Of a DNA stretch of 64,000 nucleotides, positions 26,101 through 35,999 are shown one piece after another. How positions within the stretch are numbered: the first letter of the stretch is position 1; every line of letters starts with the position of its first letter. The position numbers and the translations under genes are program-made. Under the pieces are notes generated by a model. The model had not been told where the DNA came from. It saw nothing but the letters and a program-made list of their open reading frames with translations, and ran no database searches. This DNA comes from Mactra quadrangularis (taxonomy: Eukaryota; Mollusca; Bivalvia; Venerida; Mactridae), in assembly GCA_025267735.1 (NCBI GenBank), contig CM046297.1:21664011-21728010 (forward strand), read 5' to 3'.

Positions 26101-29100
26101 CTTTATGTTCGTGTATGGTATAGCATTGGTGATACAGTTTTTATCAATGTTCTTCCATCGTCTTGGAACAGCTCTTCATATTATTAGTTCAACTGAAATC
26201 AATTGTATGAAACCAAATAGTAGTGAAATAAACGCCATGGATATTGCAAGTAAGTATTTAAAAGGCTTAATGGAAAAGCTAGTTAGTAAAGAGGTTTCTA
26301 CATTTGAATGATTATTTTGTTTCAATACTTGGAAAACACGAAGCTAACTCGTATAGTTATATATGTAAGATCTTCTGTAGATAAAAAACTTTTTGTGTTA
26401 AGAAATAGCGTTTGCTCACTTTTAAGTAAACTACATGTTTTGTCTATTTATTGTCGATTGTGGTTTTTTTAAACGTTTTGTTATACATTTATTTTTAAGA
26501 TTATTTTATTTTGATTTAGAGTCTACATAAAATAGTCAGTGGTATGAATGACTAGTGTTTTACAATCGACTGTAAATTCCCCGAATATGATTAATAATGC
26601 ATCCTCTTTCAATGTTGCAGGTAAGATAGCACTTGTAAAAGAAATGCAACAAATGGATGATGAGGATGATAAAATGTCTGTAACCACGACAACCAGTAGT
26701 GATATAGAAGATGACAGTAGTATAACACAGGTAAGTCTTGATACAACTATAAGGTTACGTTTAAAAACGAGTCCGTAAAATCAAATATATTTATTATTTA
26801 TTTTTAAATTTTCATCAATAGTTATTCTTATTCATTTTAGTTCCTACAACTAAGAATAATCAGTTTAAAATCTGAGTTTTGTTTTCCCAGTACTGAGTAA
26901 GATAAAAAAAGGACAGATGCAACAATGGGGTAGGTTTTGGGTGGGATTCGAACCAACAAGAAGCTGGTTATCCAATGATTACCAGTCCAACGTCGTTTCT
27001 ACTTTGCTACGCCCGTTCCAATTAAATACTTTATACAATAATCGTGATATATTGATGCATTTAACTTCAGTGGCCTTGTGGAAAAATCCTTTGCAATACT
27101 TCTCTATGCTCAAGTAATTTATATTTACATTTACTACTTTTATTTGTTTAACAAAGTATTAAAATAAATGATTAAAATGAAAAGATGGAATTTAAGTCGA
27201 TACCCGAGTGCGATTTTTCAAATGTCAGGTAATTAAACTATTTGTAAATGTGGTATTTTAATTAACCTCGTGACTTTCTTACTCATTGAATTCTTGTTTG
27301 AATGCAGTCCTGTGTTTGTTACCTAAATACTGACTAATTAATATCAATGTTAACGACGTGAAAATTCAAATTGAGGTAATTTCTCGTTCAAATGCTTATT
27401 TAATATATGCACGATCATCCTAAATTGTCTAATTAAAAGCACTGTTGGCAAATAATTGTGCATTTGTACGGTTTTTTTTTGTTGCATTGACGTGCGAATA
27501 TTCAAGCTCGAATTATTGAACTATAAAGGTCTTTATATACGAGCCAATTACATGTGTATCGTTTTTATTGGACAATCAATAAATAATTGTCATTCCTCTA
27601 ATTGATTACTTGTTATGTTGTATTAAATTGTATAGATATATAGTTTGTTTGATAATTAGGTGAACCCTCTTAACTTGAATAGCTAATTCAATTACGTACT
27701 GACGTGGATGAATAGAAATGACATTTCTATCATTGATGGATATTTAACATTAAAATAGAACGGTTTGTGTACATAGTCACTTATAATGACCATGTATAAC
27801 TTTCTATGAAACTTTGAAAGTAGTAAACAAATATACTGTACATGTATTGTAATGTTTGCTAACTAATGCGTGAACTAAGAAATTAAAATATTCGCTATCA
27901 TTTTTCAGAAACGCGTTTACTTGCTGTTTACTTACTGATACGATGTATCATATTTCACAGTATGCACTACATTACATTACATCAATAATATATTACCACC
28001 GCAACTGTTTGTGAAGATCAAAGAGATTGTTACGTAATCTGATGAAAATATATCAATATAGTTAAGCGAAACGTAGCACTACAAACGAATTAAATAAATT
28101 ATTATACGTATTAAGAGACTAAGTAAAATTTTCTTAATCAATACCCATACCTTTTAGGATTTCGTTAAAGATATTTATTATTTAGACCGTGAGAGTATGA
28201 CCACATCAGGAGATGCATTACTTATATAAAAACTGAACTGAGTGTTTGAATCAAAATAATTTGATAATACTTCTATGCAATTCAGACTGTATTTCAATAC
28301 ACGCCCATTATTATGTCAATTTATTTTATACCTGCTGTCAATCTGAGTCATTAAATCGCCTTGCTGAGCCCAGGAACCAGGACCTATTGTAAACACTATA
28401 ATATCATATTCACTATTTGCCATCTTCAGGACGATTCTCCAAAGATTAAAAGAAGGAAGACAGTAATCAGCATTACTAAGAGAAGACGTAAACAACAGCA
28501 GAATGATGCACAGGCAGCTGGCAATCTTAGAAGTAAATTTGTCAAGAACTTCATGGAACTAGCTAATGATTTACGAAAAGAAAGAGTCAGTGAAAGTAGT
28601 AATACAAGCTATGGTAAGTTAATATCGATAAGCACGCGTTTTCATATTTGTAAACGAATTGTAAGTCAAAATCATTATTCGGCTTTTCTAGTTCAAGAAT
28701 TCGGCTTAGCATTGATTTGCTTCTGATTAAAATGAGTCTTGCCAAGACTCAATACTGTACAGAGTGTATAAATATATATATTTAAATAAGTTTGCCTAAT
28801 ATGTTTTAACCATATTAGTAGCTTTTTTAATTTTGACGTAATATTAAAGACCTACTTTAATGATTATTACAAATATAGCGAACTATCACAACGTTAAGTT
28901 TTGTTGCAGTCCTCGACAGTATCATTTTTTTAAAAACGTGCATTTTAGTCGACTGCAATGTTATAAAATACATACCCTTTTTTCACTTTAGGTCGCATTG
29001 GGCGCCGTAATGGTAGCAGTGGAAACAAACGCAAAAGCAAACGTGCCATCAGAGCTATGACATCATTGCAACAGGAGAAGGCTAGCGTTCTGAAGAAAGC

Positions 29101-29797
29101 AGACGCCATAGAAACAAAATGGCAGAAGATATCACGCACCAATCGTGCAGCCGGAGATTCATCAACAAGTAAAGTAGACTCGTGGCTCCACCTAGTCAGA
29201 GATGTTCTTACCCAATCAAGAACCAGCCTGAATACCATTGGCGAGGAAGAGAAACGTAGTTCCCTGCCATGGAGAAATCGTCTGAGTAGAGCTAGTTCAT
29301 TAGATGAGGTTGGCAATATTGATGAACTGAAGATTAAAAGTCTTCCTAAGAGAGCCAGCTATGGTGGTGCTTCCCCATTAAATATCATAGCTGACCGTGA
29401 TGAAGAAGATGAGGTTGTATTAAGACCAAAATCAAAACAAATAAGATATAGTGGCTTAGATAAAATCGATAGTATGCAAGATATAACTGAAAATGTGGTG
29501 GTAGAAAAAAGATCAAATATCAGTGACCAAACTGCAAATCAATTACTGCAAGTACCTGTTGCTCCCAAATTAGACAAAATACGTAATTCAGGAGTCACGC
29601 CTCGTATAAGCGAGGAAGATGCTAGAGCTAATTCAATTGAATCACAATCTGACATTTCTGACCAATCAGACACTGGTTCAACGTCACGTGCACCTTCTGT
29701 CACGTTTAGTAACAATCATGAATATATTTCAAATTTTAGAGAAGCTGGAAGTAGAAGTGTTCCTGCTCCTGACGATGTGTTTGAAGAAAGTAGTTGA
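11136..29797 (+). CDS. chitin synthase, animal type, 22 proposed exons (glycosyltransferase family 2)
   Basis: This membrane enzyme polymerises UDP-GlcNAc into chitin and extrudes it. Exons: 11136-11198, 14609-14728, 15135-15310, 15643-16093, 16599-17648, 18161-18330, 18798-18877, 19221-19329, 19667-19820, 20334-20544, 21021-21221, 21623-21787, 22331-22563, 23298-23462, 23882-24058, 24320-24491, 24879-25043, 25368-25648, 26003-26249, 26621-26730, 28430-28613, 28992-29797. All junctions are GT/AG and phases close exactly, giving about 1829 codons. Order: N-terminal tail with membrane segments (about 120-620); catalytic core with CATMWHET (about 648), DGDVDF (826-831), EDR (930-932) and QRRRW (967-971); membrane bundle; SWGTRE (1150-1155); coiled coil plus membrane segment (about 1340-1381); more membrane segments; long basic, serine-rich tail. 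Exons 2-22 are secure and exon 1 is inferred. No myosin head exons, known from some molluscan chitin synthases, are seen upstream. Confidence 0.93.
12948..13140. mobile_element. MITE, CAACTCAA-rich family, copy A
   Basis: It starts 'GTGTTCAGTAACTACTGTTAG' and ends '...GGAACGTTACGGAACGTTC'. Its relative at 61101-61320 has matching inverted ends (TTCAGTTAC-A...). The interior carries several 'CAACTCAA' and 'GAGTTGT' words in opposite orientations, so it could fold on itself. No coding frame. Confidence 0.6.
13236..13604 (+). pseudogene. Tc1/mariner-type transposase relic (C-terminal part)
   Basis: A broken frame in intron 1 of chitin synthase. From 13236 it reads a Tc1-like 'NAQRYQGEI' segment. 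At about 13420 comes 'DKNPIERLWDVLDRRIRQR', matching the family's NPIE-LWD region around the third catalytic acid; then, after an in-frame stop, 'KLNIALHEDWTSNP' and a TGA. Stops and shifts interrupt it, and the N-terminal DNA-binding part is missing. It is an old, inactive insertion. Confidence 0.8.
14318..14390 (+). mobile_element. tRNA-like SINE head (family D)
   Basis: 'GTGGCATGGTAACGACG' is followed by 'GACGTTGGACTGGTAATC' and a B-box 'GGTTCGAATCCC'. The same block appears inverted at 26920-27020 in another intron of this gene. Only the tRNA-like head is recognisable. Confidence 0.55.
14609..14728 (+). CDS. chitin synthase exon 2
   Basis: Acceptor TTTTCAG, donor GTAAGA; phase 0 at both ends. 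It encodes a cytosolic, proline-rich stretch (DKLPDTNLSPP...). Confidence 0.8.
15135..15310 (+). CDS. chitin synthase exon 3
   Basis: Acceptor CTTTCAG, donor GTATGT; it enters in phase 0 and leaves in phase 2. It encodes an acidic, Asn/Asp-rich, probably disordered cytosolic segment. Confidence 0.85.
15514..15612 (+). mobile_element. SINE family A, 3' fragment beside an exon
   Basis: The family A 3' body ('CCAGGAGGGATGAGTA', 'ATATGACCTATACAATG', 'TTGCTACG') is present without its head. It ends about 30 bp before the acceptor of exon 4 at 15643, so the polypyrimidine tract lies just beyond it. Confidence 0.65.
15643..16093 (+). CDS. chitin synthase exon 4, first membrane segments
   Basis: Acceptor TTGTTTCAG, donor GTAAGT; it enters in phase 2 and leaves in phase 0. 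It carries two hydrophobic segments (about residues 165-198 and 240-262) separated by a Cys-containing loop, the start of the N-terminal membrane domain. Confidence 0.92.
16357..16522 (+). CDS. possible alternative terminal exon of chitin synthase
   Basis: A good acceptor (TTTTAATGTTTTAG) opens at 16357 in the phase left by exon 4. The frame stays open for 46 codons (NENHTKAKFLSSVK...), ends at TGA 16495-16497, and AATAAA follows at 16517-16522. Used as a last exon it would give a truncated protein of about 316 residues without the catalytic core. It could equally be a poison exon or chance. Confidence 0.35.
16599..17648 (+). CDS. chitin synthase exon 5, N-terminal membrane domain
   Basis: The largest internal exon: 350 codons, phase 0 at both ends, acceptor TATTTCAG, donor GTAACA. 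It has multiple hydrophobic segments and the 'GWWENYINRF' block typical of animal chitin synthases. Reading through its donor meets a stop at 17754-17756. Confidence 0.95.
18161..18330 (+). CDS. chitin synthase exon 6, start of catalytic domain
   Basis: Acceptor CTAATTACAG, donor GTAAAA; phase 0 in, 2 out. It contains 'MIYVCATMWHETEKEM', the conserved entry to the animal chitin synthase catalytic domain. Confidence 0.95.
18798..18877 (+). CDS. chitin synthase exon 7
   Basis: Acceptor TTTTCCAG, donor GTAAAT; phase 2 in, 1 out. An 80-bp exon encoding a variable acidic stretch (LDDDQCARKNAQRF...). Confidence 0.9.
19221..19329 (+). CDS. chitin synthase exon 8
   Basis: Acceptor ATTTTCAG, donor GTAAGT; phase 1 in, 2 out. 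It contains 'HVFFDDAF', a conserved acidic motif of the glycosyltransferase core. Confidence 0.93.
19667..19820 (+). CDS. chitin synthase exon 9
   Basis: Acceptor ATTCCAG, donor GTAAGG; phase 2 in, 0 out. It contains 'TPYGGRLEWTLLGGNKL' and 'HLKDKSKIRIKKRWSQ', hallmark animal chitin synthase blocks. Confidence 0.95.
20334..20544 (+). CDS. chitin synthase exon 10, DGD metal-binding motif
   Basis: Acceptor CTTTCAG, donor GTAAGT; phase 0 in, 1 out. It starts 'VMYMYYLLGHRL' and carries 'LTLDGDVDF', the DxD-type metal/UDP-sugar site, then 'GAACGRIHPIGMG'. Confidence 0.96.
21021..21221 (+). CDS. chitin synthase exon 11
   Basis: Acceptor CTATTTCAG, donor GTTAGC (non-consensus at +3 to +5); phase 1 at both ends. 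It encodes 'GPMIWYQKFEYAISHWLQK' and 'LCSPGCFSLFR', core catalytic blocks. Confidence 0.95.
21623..21787 (+). CDS. chitin synthase exon 12, EDR and QRRRW motifs
   Basis: Acceptor ATATTACAG, donor GTAAGA; phase 1 at both ends. 'GEDRWLCTLLL' gives the catalytic base motif and 'NQRRRWSPSTMANI' the QRRRW product-binding motif, both intact. Confidence 0.97.
22331..22563 (+). CDS. chitin synthase exon 13, membrane segments
   Basis: Acceptor AATTTCAG, donor GTCAGT; phase 1 in, 0 out. Hydrophobic stretches follow the catalytic domain and are expected to help form the translocation channel. Confidence 0.93.
23298..23462 (+). CDS. chitin synthase exon 14, membrane segments
   Basis: Acceptor CACCACAG, donor GTACGG; phase 0 at both ends; 55 codons, mostly two hydrophobic helices. 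Confidence 0.93.
23882..24058 (+). CDS. chitin synthase exon 15, SWGTRE motif
   Basis: Acceptor TATTTCAG, donor GTATGT; phase 0 at both ends. A hydrophobic helix leads to 'NMHVVSWGTRE', the conserved motif after the core membrane bundle. Confidence 0.96.
24320..24491 (+). CDS. chitin synthase exon 16
   Basis: Acceptor CAATTTTAG, donor GTAAGT; phase 0 in, 1 out. It encodes an acidic stretch, a CLCC cysteine cluster and a short coiled-coil-like 'FEMILERLETIEKAV'. Confidence 0.9.
24879..25043 (+). CDS. chitin synthase exon 17
   Basis: Donor GTAAAT is clear. The acceptor (TTTATTGAAG) has a weak pyrimidine tract and was chosen because it alone keeps the phase-1 frame open. It encodes a polar, Ser/Glu/Lys-rich cytosolic stretch, probably variable between species. 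Confidence 0.7.
25368..25648 (+). CDS. chitin synthase exon 18, coiled coil and membrane helix
   Basis: Acceptor CTATTGTAG, donor GTAAGC; phase 1 in, 0 out. It carries 'PKWLEDDDLGKG', 'FWKDLIKKYLLPL', then a heptad-like 'QQKKVQQELLELRNKM' running into a membrane helix, as in animal chitin synthases. Confidence 0.95.
26003..26249 (+). CDS. chitin synthase exon 19, late membrane segment
   Basis: Acceptor TATTTGTAG, donor GTAAGT; phase 0 in, 1 out. 'EPISLLFMFVYGIALVIQF' and 'MFFHRLGTALHII' match the C-terminal membrane region of the family. Confidence 0.94.
26621..26730 (+). CDS. chitin synthase exon 20
   Basis: Acceptor GTTGCAG, donor GTAAGT; phase 1 in, 0 out. It encodes a short acidic, Thr/Ser-rich cytosolic stretch. 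Confidence 0.88.
26920..27020 (-). mobile_element. tRNA-like SINE head (family D), minus strand
   Basis: On the minus strand it reads 'ACGTTGGACTGGTAATC' and then a 'GGTTCGAATCCC' B-box, the same block as at 14318. It lies in the 1.7-kb intron 20. The 66-codon frame over it is an artefact. Confidence 0.55.
28430..28613 (+). CDS. chitin synthase exon 21, basic tail
   Basis: Acceptor CATCTTCAG, donor GTAAGT; phase 0 in, 1 out. Strongly basic runs (KIKRRK, TKRRRKQQQ) are followed by 'RSKFVKNFMELANDL'. Confidence 0.9.
28992..29797 (+). CDS. chitin synthase last coding exon
   Basis: Acceptor TCACTTTAG; phase 1 in, stop TGA at 29795-29797. It has a basic start (GRRNGSSGNKRKSKR) and a long Ser/Asp-rich, probably disordered cytosolic tail with 'SSLPWRNRLSRASSLDEV', ending in EESS. 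Confidence 0.93.
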
Positions 29798-30840
29798 TAA
29801 ATAGTTGTCTTATGTTTTGTTATTGTTTATATTACCAATGCAATATCAGACGATTGAGATGTTATATCTATATTTCCAACTATAAATCAAAATCTTTATA
29901 TTCGTAAATTTGATTCTATGTAGAAATTAAAATAGGTTGGTTCATTAAATGTGATTCCAACCAAAAATAAAAAAGTTTGATTCTTTAATATGAATCCAAG
30001 TAGAAATTAGTATTTTATGATTCTTTAAATATGATTCAAACTGGAAAATACAATATTAGACAATACAATAATAGCATTTGATAATGTTAGGGCTTGATTT
30101 TTTATTCAGTTTAACATTCTCTGATGGATTTTAATGCTGATTCATTTAAGTGTGTAGTATTTTGTTTAGTCACATGGTTACATTTTATTAAACCATTTTT
30201 GAAGCTGAGAGATAATCTTCATTTAATGGAATGCTTTTAAGTAATTAAATTTCTATCTATCTGATGTACCATATGAATTTATAAATATATATCTTCTTGG
30301 TTTCAAAGACAAATGACTTCTGTAAATACAATATGAACAATAATGTCAGTAGCATTTAACTAATACAGTTGTTCCGTGCTATCGAAATGGTTCTTTTGTA
30401 AGAGAATGAATAATTAGTGCTACAATTATCTGTCACAGATCAATTTTCAAAATTAAAATAAAAACAAAATGTACGTTACGCACATCTGCCATTTAACTTT
30501 CGTGTTAAGTCTTAATGAATCTGAACAACAAATCTTTTGTGAAGCAAAATAAATACAAATAAGGATTTATACACTAAAATTGTCAAGTGTTATATATGAT
30601 TATAATAAAAACTACAAATAATCACAGGGTACATTCTTTATTACTTTTGGTCTTTCATGTTTCAATGTAAGGAATTACATGTATATAATTATCAGGTTGG
30701 TTTTATTGGGTTAAAGATATAATGGCCCATTGTTTTGTAAATATTAATTATTTAATATGTATTTTTTATTATGTTTATGTCTTACAATGTATTTTGTTGT
30801 ATAAAATGTATAATTAGAAATAAATTAAAAGAAATGCTGT
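29798..30840 (+). other. probable 3'UTR of chitin synthase
   Basis: AT-rich with no coding frame. Several AATAAA words occur; the one at 30819-30824 is a plausible end, but the site actually used cannot be told from sequence. Short 'TTTGATTCT-TA-ATATGATTCCAA' repeats run from 29920 to 30040. Confidence 0.45.
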
Positions 30841-31849
30841 GCTACTGGTGAACCGTAAAAATATTTTCATATGCCTTCCGACTATTCATGAATTACCCAA
30901 ACCACTTGTGTACGAATGGAGCAGCATATGTATACAAAATAAATGACCACTCATATGGCTACAACAACGATATTATTTCAGTACCTTAAGTAAATAATCG
31001 TAAAAAATTGTGAGCTTAATCTTATTTGTTTAATCGCCAGAATATATGAATTTCAAATGCAGATTACACAATAACTGCTTCAAGTATAAAACTGTGCTTT
31101 CGATTAAAAAGAATATATTATCATTCAAATATATATAACCCGAATGAAAAATATTTTAATACACTTCTACATTTGTTACTTATTTAAATAACGTCAAAAT
31201 GTATGAGAAAAAAAGGCGTTCTGCTATTTCTAAGTTCGATGCACAGCCATTTCAATGGTGTGATTAGGCCAGTTCTTTTATTATAGACTGTACGGTAATG
31301 TACGGTAATTGCGATTGATGACAATTGTTAATTGTGCTTTATTAGATGTTAGTTTATATCTTACAGGATACTCTGATATTAAAGACTGTAAAAATTAAAT
31401 AAATTCTGATATATGTATGTTTGTGTGAGTATGTGTGAATTGAGTGCTCTAGTCTTGTATATATTTATGCAAATGAAGCAAGTCTGGAATTTGTATTTTT
31501 AAACCGACTAACTAACGTTATTACTCCATTATCAAATCTAAATAAATGAAATTTTCATTAGTACGTTAAAGTGGTCTTGAAAATAAAATTGAATTACATG
31601 ACATGCTTTCATTTTTGAAATATTTATTTCAAAATACAGTACGGAGTATTTTTACGATTGATTTCAACGATCATAATAAATTACTTTTGGTATGATGTAA
31701 CATGTATGTGTTGGCGTTCTGTGTTACCAAAACAAACTGAAATTAAAGTTTGGGACATAAAGCAACATAAAATGATTTTCTTATATGAATATATTTTTAC
31801 TAAATCATTTAATTTAAATGGTTGTGTGATTCGACCAATAATCATCGGT
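30841..31849. other. intergenic spacer, nothing recognised
   Basis: AT-rich spacer between chitin synthase and the PAN/sushi array. No gene, tRNA-like block or clear repeat is seen. Confidence 0.5.
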
Positions 31850-33195
31850 TGAATATTTATATGATTTTAATTTGAATAATTATGTAAATTATTATACCAA
31901 TATAAGTTCAATATGTAAATGAGCTGATGTACGTACATGATGTATATATTGAATATATATTATATATTGAATTATATAAATGAATAAATGTTTACGTTGC
32001 ATTGTTATTAGGGTTTGTCATGTTTTTCTACATCCAATACTGTGAATTGCCTACTGTAGGGATTTTGTTGAGTTTAAAGACCGTTACTACAGACAAGTTA
32101 ACTTCCGGGTCAGAGTTGATGACTTTAAATGGCATCTAGATTGCTCTGTTTTGTCTGTTAACCGATGCCAGCATACATGGGGAGTAGAATATATGTGTAT
32201 GAATGGTACTAAGAATGACCCCCTTTAGCGTCTGGTTACCAGGAGTCAATGTCAAAAGTCAGTTTTACAATAAATAAAGTAAATATTCTTATCCTATGAA
32301 ATTACTAAAGTTGTAACCCAAATTAATCATATTAAGTGCTTTATTGCCCGTCATTTCATTGACATTTGGGTAGGTAAATGAAGCTTCATTGTGCCTTAGC
32401 GCATAACAGGCTTCTTAAAAATAAATGAAAATCAAATATCCGAACATTGAATTCAAACTTCCATTGCAAGTACGCAATGATTGTATGAAGACCAGAGCAC
32501 CTGAAGTTAAATCACCAGGAGTGAAAGGAACATTTACATTTATTTTTAGAATTTGCAATATGTTTCAATAGTAGGCCTAAAGCAGGTCCAATAAAATGCA
32601 TGTTTACTTTTATATCGGCAAGTGTGTTAGTGACTGTGATAAAGTGTTTTTCAATTGCCTTGAGCAATACAGGAGACGCAGAAGTCTCGTCCGCAAATAT
32701 GCGAACTTTTCAGCATAACCGACAAATCAGCATCGAAAAAAATATAACCTATCATCTTTTACAATGTAAAGCAATAGTTTTCTTTTTAATTTTGTATACA
32801 GGTAAATGCATTTTATACACCTTTTCGTCCGCATAAACATGTCAATATACTTTAGTATATAATTGTTCTGCAACATGATTAACTTAAAACCTTTTAGAAT
32901 GCTTGTATTAGAGGCTGTTGTTGAATTTGTAATCATTTAAAGTCATATCTTTTGAAGATATGCATTATCCAGTCTAGACTTACTGCATATTTCATGTCGC
33001 TGCAATTATATCCCGATTTACATTGAAATATATCTTAAGTTATTTTGTCCAGGAATCATATGTCGTCATTTGATTCGATAAGGAGTTAATAGTTGGCTAC
33101 CATCCATCGCTAGCTTGTCGCTCTGATTGGGTGATTATGATGTTTTGACCGTTAGTGACTGTTTCTTGTTACAATCGTGCGCTATACATAAGGTT

Positions 33196-33203
33196 TATAA
33201 AAA
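33196..33203 (+). promoter_or_regulatory. TATA box of PAN/sushi gene copy 1
   Basis: TATAAAAA in the conserved block 'AAGGTTTATAAAAAGTGATA', 184 bp before the ATG. Copy 2 has the identical block at 44080, 185 bp before its ATG. Conservation of sequence and spacing supports a core promoter. Confidence 0.6.
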
Positions 33204-33379
33204 GTGATATTAACAACAAGTATTTTATTTCTTTTGAAAGTTTTAGTGTTGGAGACACGGTTTGAAAAGTTATGTGATGTTGTATCACTTGGAATAGTTT
33301 TGATAAAATTAATGTAGCGTTATAAGAATCAAGATTGCCTAAGCGATATGAATATAAGTGAATCGTCAAAACAGGAAAA

Positions 33380-34552
33380 ATGAGAAAGGAAGTATTTTTT
33401 GTAACTTTTGGCGCGTTTGCACTAGCCGCAGACGCTTTACTGTCAACAAAAGGACTTCGTTTTTCAGATCGAATAATTGATCATGACATGAATAAAATTA
33501 TCGGAGTTAATTTAAGGGAGTGCTACACAGAATGCAGACTAAGAACGGACTGTCTGTCATTTAACTATAATCGTCTTTACGCATTATGCGAGTTCCTTTC
33601 TGTCACTGATGCAAACGTTTCCATGGAAACTGGATGGATACACAAAATGATGGCCAATGAAAATCTCTCGGATCAAGGACCTTGTAGTTCTATTAGTTGT
33701 CCATCTGGGACAGTTTGTCGTTTAGGTCAATGTAAAACAGAAAGATGCGAGCCGCCTAGATATATCAACATTGCTAATGGTGAGGTATTTGGAAATATGA
33801 ATGATATAGGATCGAAAATTCTAATTGTTTGCAATGATGGTTATGAAATGGTTGGACAAAAACAGTCTGTATGTCAGATAGACGGAACGTGGTCTACCTT
33901 ATCAACTTGCACTAAGGTTTGTCCAGTGCCTTCTAGACTTCAGAATCCGTTGGACGGCTTTCCGACTCTTCTGGAAGCTAGTATTATTACCCCAACAGGA
34001 ACATTAAATGATGTATCATTAATTGACGGTGATACTAAAATCCTGGATGGTTCTGTAATTATCTTTGATTGTACCGGTGGGAAATATTTAAAGAACAAGC
34101 AAACACTTTACTGCCATGGTACTACCAAATGGATTTACTCGCCCAATTGTAAGGATCTTGATATAGGCATTGACTGCGACGTAAATGATGCATGCACCTT
34201 TGAACCTCATAGTAACGATTGTGTGAATCGTGTTTGTAGATGCCCATTGGGTATGAGTTACAGCTATTCTAAGCTGATGTGTGTTGAAACATGCACTGAT
34301 GGTTATGCGACGACTTTTAACGAAGTCAAAGAAGTCCAACATAATAGTGGTAGCTTTCCTATGAACCTTTTGTACATCTCCATAGAGGATTGCAAACTCG
34401 AGTGTATCGGAACGACTACATTTACATGTCGTAGCTTCGATTATAACTATGTACAAGGCATATGTTTTTTATATACTCTCACGTATTATGATTATCCAGC
34501 TAGTTTTTATGAATGGAGCGAAGGAGCATATTTTCTCAGGGACTGCCTTTAA
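33380..34552 (+). CDS. secreted PAN-sushi-sushi-EB-PAN protein, copy 1
   Basis: A single-exon gene of 390 codons. The signal peptide (about 1-19, ending ALAADA) is followed by a PAN/apple domain with GECYTEC-type cysteines ('RECYTECRLRTDC') to about 95, a short Cys-rich link, a canonical four-cysteine sushi/CCP domain (about 122-177), a second sushi-like domain with a long first loop (about 180-257), an EB/EGF-like Cys module (about 265-305) and a second PAN domain ending 'YFLRDCL'. No membrane segment, so probably extracellular. PAN and sushi modules mediate protein or carbohydrate binding; the ligand is unknown. It is the most divergent of the four full copies in the first PAN domain. Its nearest relative by shared insertion is copy 2. 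Confidence 0.92.
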   Translation: MRKEVFFVTFGAFALAADALLSTKGLRFSDRIIDHDMNKIIGVNLRECYTECRLRTDCLSFNYNRLYALCEFLSVTDANVSMETGWIHKMMANENLSDQGPCSSISCPSGTVCRLGQCKTERCEPPRYINIANGEVFGNMNDIGSKILIVCNDGYEMVGQKQSVCQIDGTWSTLSTCTKVCPVPSRLQNPLDGFPTLLEASIITPTGTLNDVSLIDGDTKILDGSVIIFDCTGGKYLKNKQTLYCHGTTKWIYSPNCKDLDIGIDCDVNDACTFEPHSNDCVNRVCRCPLGMSYSYSKLMCVETCTDGYATTFNEVKEVQHNSGSFPMNLLYISIEDCKLECIGTTTFTCRSFDYNYVQGICFLYTLTYYDYPASFYEWSEGAYFLRDCL

Positions 34553-34639
34553 AGGGCAATCGTCTATCGCTTTTTTCTATTTCGATTGACGAAGTTACTG
34601 TGTTAGTATATCTAGTTCTGACAAATTTTAGATACCTTT

Positions 34640-35115
34640 TATTGAAGGCTTTGGAATGAAATCATTTGCATAAAATTGCTGTCATCTGTGGAATAAGTTA
34701 CCACCTGATATTAAACATTCCACAAATTATGACACTTTTAAAAAAAATAGTCAAAAACATTTTCCACCAATTTCTAATACTACTTTGTGATATATTTAGT
34801 CATTCCTGTATGTGATAAGTATTTTAGCCCCTAATTTTTTCGTATTATTTTTAATGGCTTTTGTTTGAGAGAGTAGACAATGTATGCCCTGCTAGCACAT
34901 GTATTTATTTATTTAAGGACCACAATGTAAGCAAGCTAATTCACATTTCTTTTTTTTGTAATATTCTTAAAAAGGAAAATATGTTCTAGCTCAATAATGT
35001 AATGCACTTACAGTATTTGTATTTTATGTTATTCTGTATTTTAATTCATTTAAGCGCTATATGTGTAATATTTTCATTTATTTAATAAACTCTATCTATC
35101 TATCTATCTATATAT
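34640..35115 (+). mobile_element. 5'-truncated non-LTR retrotransposon tail (in unit 1)
   Basis: A frame with stops reads 'LWNKLPPDIKHSTNYDTFKK', the conserved C-terminal end of many non-LTR reverse transcriptase ORFs. About 400 bp of 3' tail follows, ending AATAAACT(CTAT)n. It lies in the 3' flank of gene copy 1 and at the same place behind copy 2, but is absent behind copies 3 and 4. Confidence 0.75.
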
Positions 35116-35575
35116 ATAGTTGTATCGTGCTAGGATTCAACAGTGCAGAACAAAATTGTATCAATACTTTTAAGACATGCCTCATTCTTTGATTGAAATA
35201 TTAAAAATTGCTTTTCGTACAATTGTATTTACAAACAACCTAGAAAACCAACAAGCATTTGTTGTATGCAGTGTTCATTTAGCTGCAAGAACAATAAATG
35301 ATTAAAATGTTTAAAATTTGTGTGATCTAATCCGGTATATTTTTCTCGACAAAACAGCAAAAAAAACCAAAAGATTCGTAAAAATATTATGTGAAATTGC
35401 CTCAGAAAGTCTGAAGATAAACAACTATTATAATATTCATGATATGATATTAAGGAGTACTCAAAGTATGTTTCCGTTAAATATTAATTAATCAGATCAA
35501 TCAGTTTTTAACTTAATGTGATCGTTCGCCTTGTTGACTTATAATGAAGTATTTGCCTATTTGTAAATAAAGTTT

Positions 35576-35581
35576 TGTTAT
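35576..35581 (+). terminator. conserved polyadenylation signal, copy 1
   Basis: AATAAA in the block 'TTGCCTATTTGTAAATAAAG', 1024 bp after the stop. The block is kept behind all four genes although the spacer has changed, which suggests it marks the transcript end. An earlier AATAAA comes with the inserted retrotransposon tail. Confidence 0.5.
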
Positions 35582-35999
35582 TTATATTTTGATGAAATGG
35601 TCCTAAAATGTCTTGTGTTTTTTTCGGTTCAAATGAAATGAAATTATTTATAACCAAGAAATTTCATCTGAAATAATTTGGATATTTTTTTTTGTTATTG
35701 GTACATCTCTATGTAAAAAATGCTTAATACAATAAAAAGGATTGATGAAGAAACTGTTATAAATTACTTGTTTCCAAATATGCTTTTGTTTTAAAGACCC
35801 CAAATATGTAGTCCCGTGTATTGTTTATACTAAATATTGTTACATTTTGAAGCCTATACATGTAACCGTGACAGAAGGAAAGTATATATTAATTTAACAT
35901 GTTACTAGTAAATGAATTACTAATCTACATTGCATCAGTTAAGTGACTTAAAGGTATTTTGTTTGTACATATATTTTAATCTTCTTATCAGAATATATA

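Larger units (their letters stand above)
31850..35950 (+). repeat. tandem duplication unit 1 (PAN/sushi gene copy 1)
   Basis: Flanks of gene copy 1 align with those of the other copies. Upstream, 31850-32240 matches 46911-47340 of unit 3, and 32239-33380 matches 43145-44265 of unit 2. Downstream, 34552-35900 matches the regions after all three other genes. The unit is therefore a segmental duplicate of about 4 kb, not just a copied gene. Confidence 0.8.

Noticed and set aside
34088..34456. 122-codon antisense frame
   Set aside because: It is the shadow of the PAN/sushi coding frame on the other strand.
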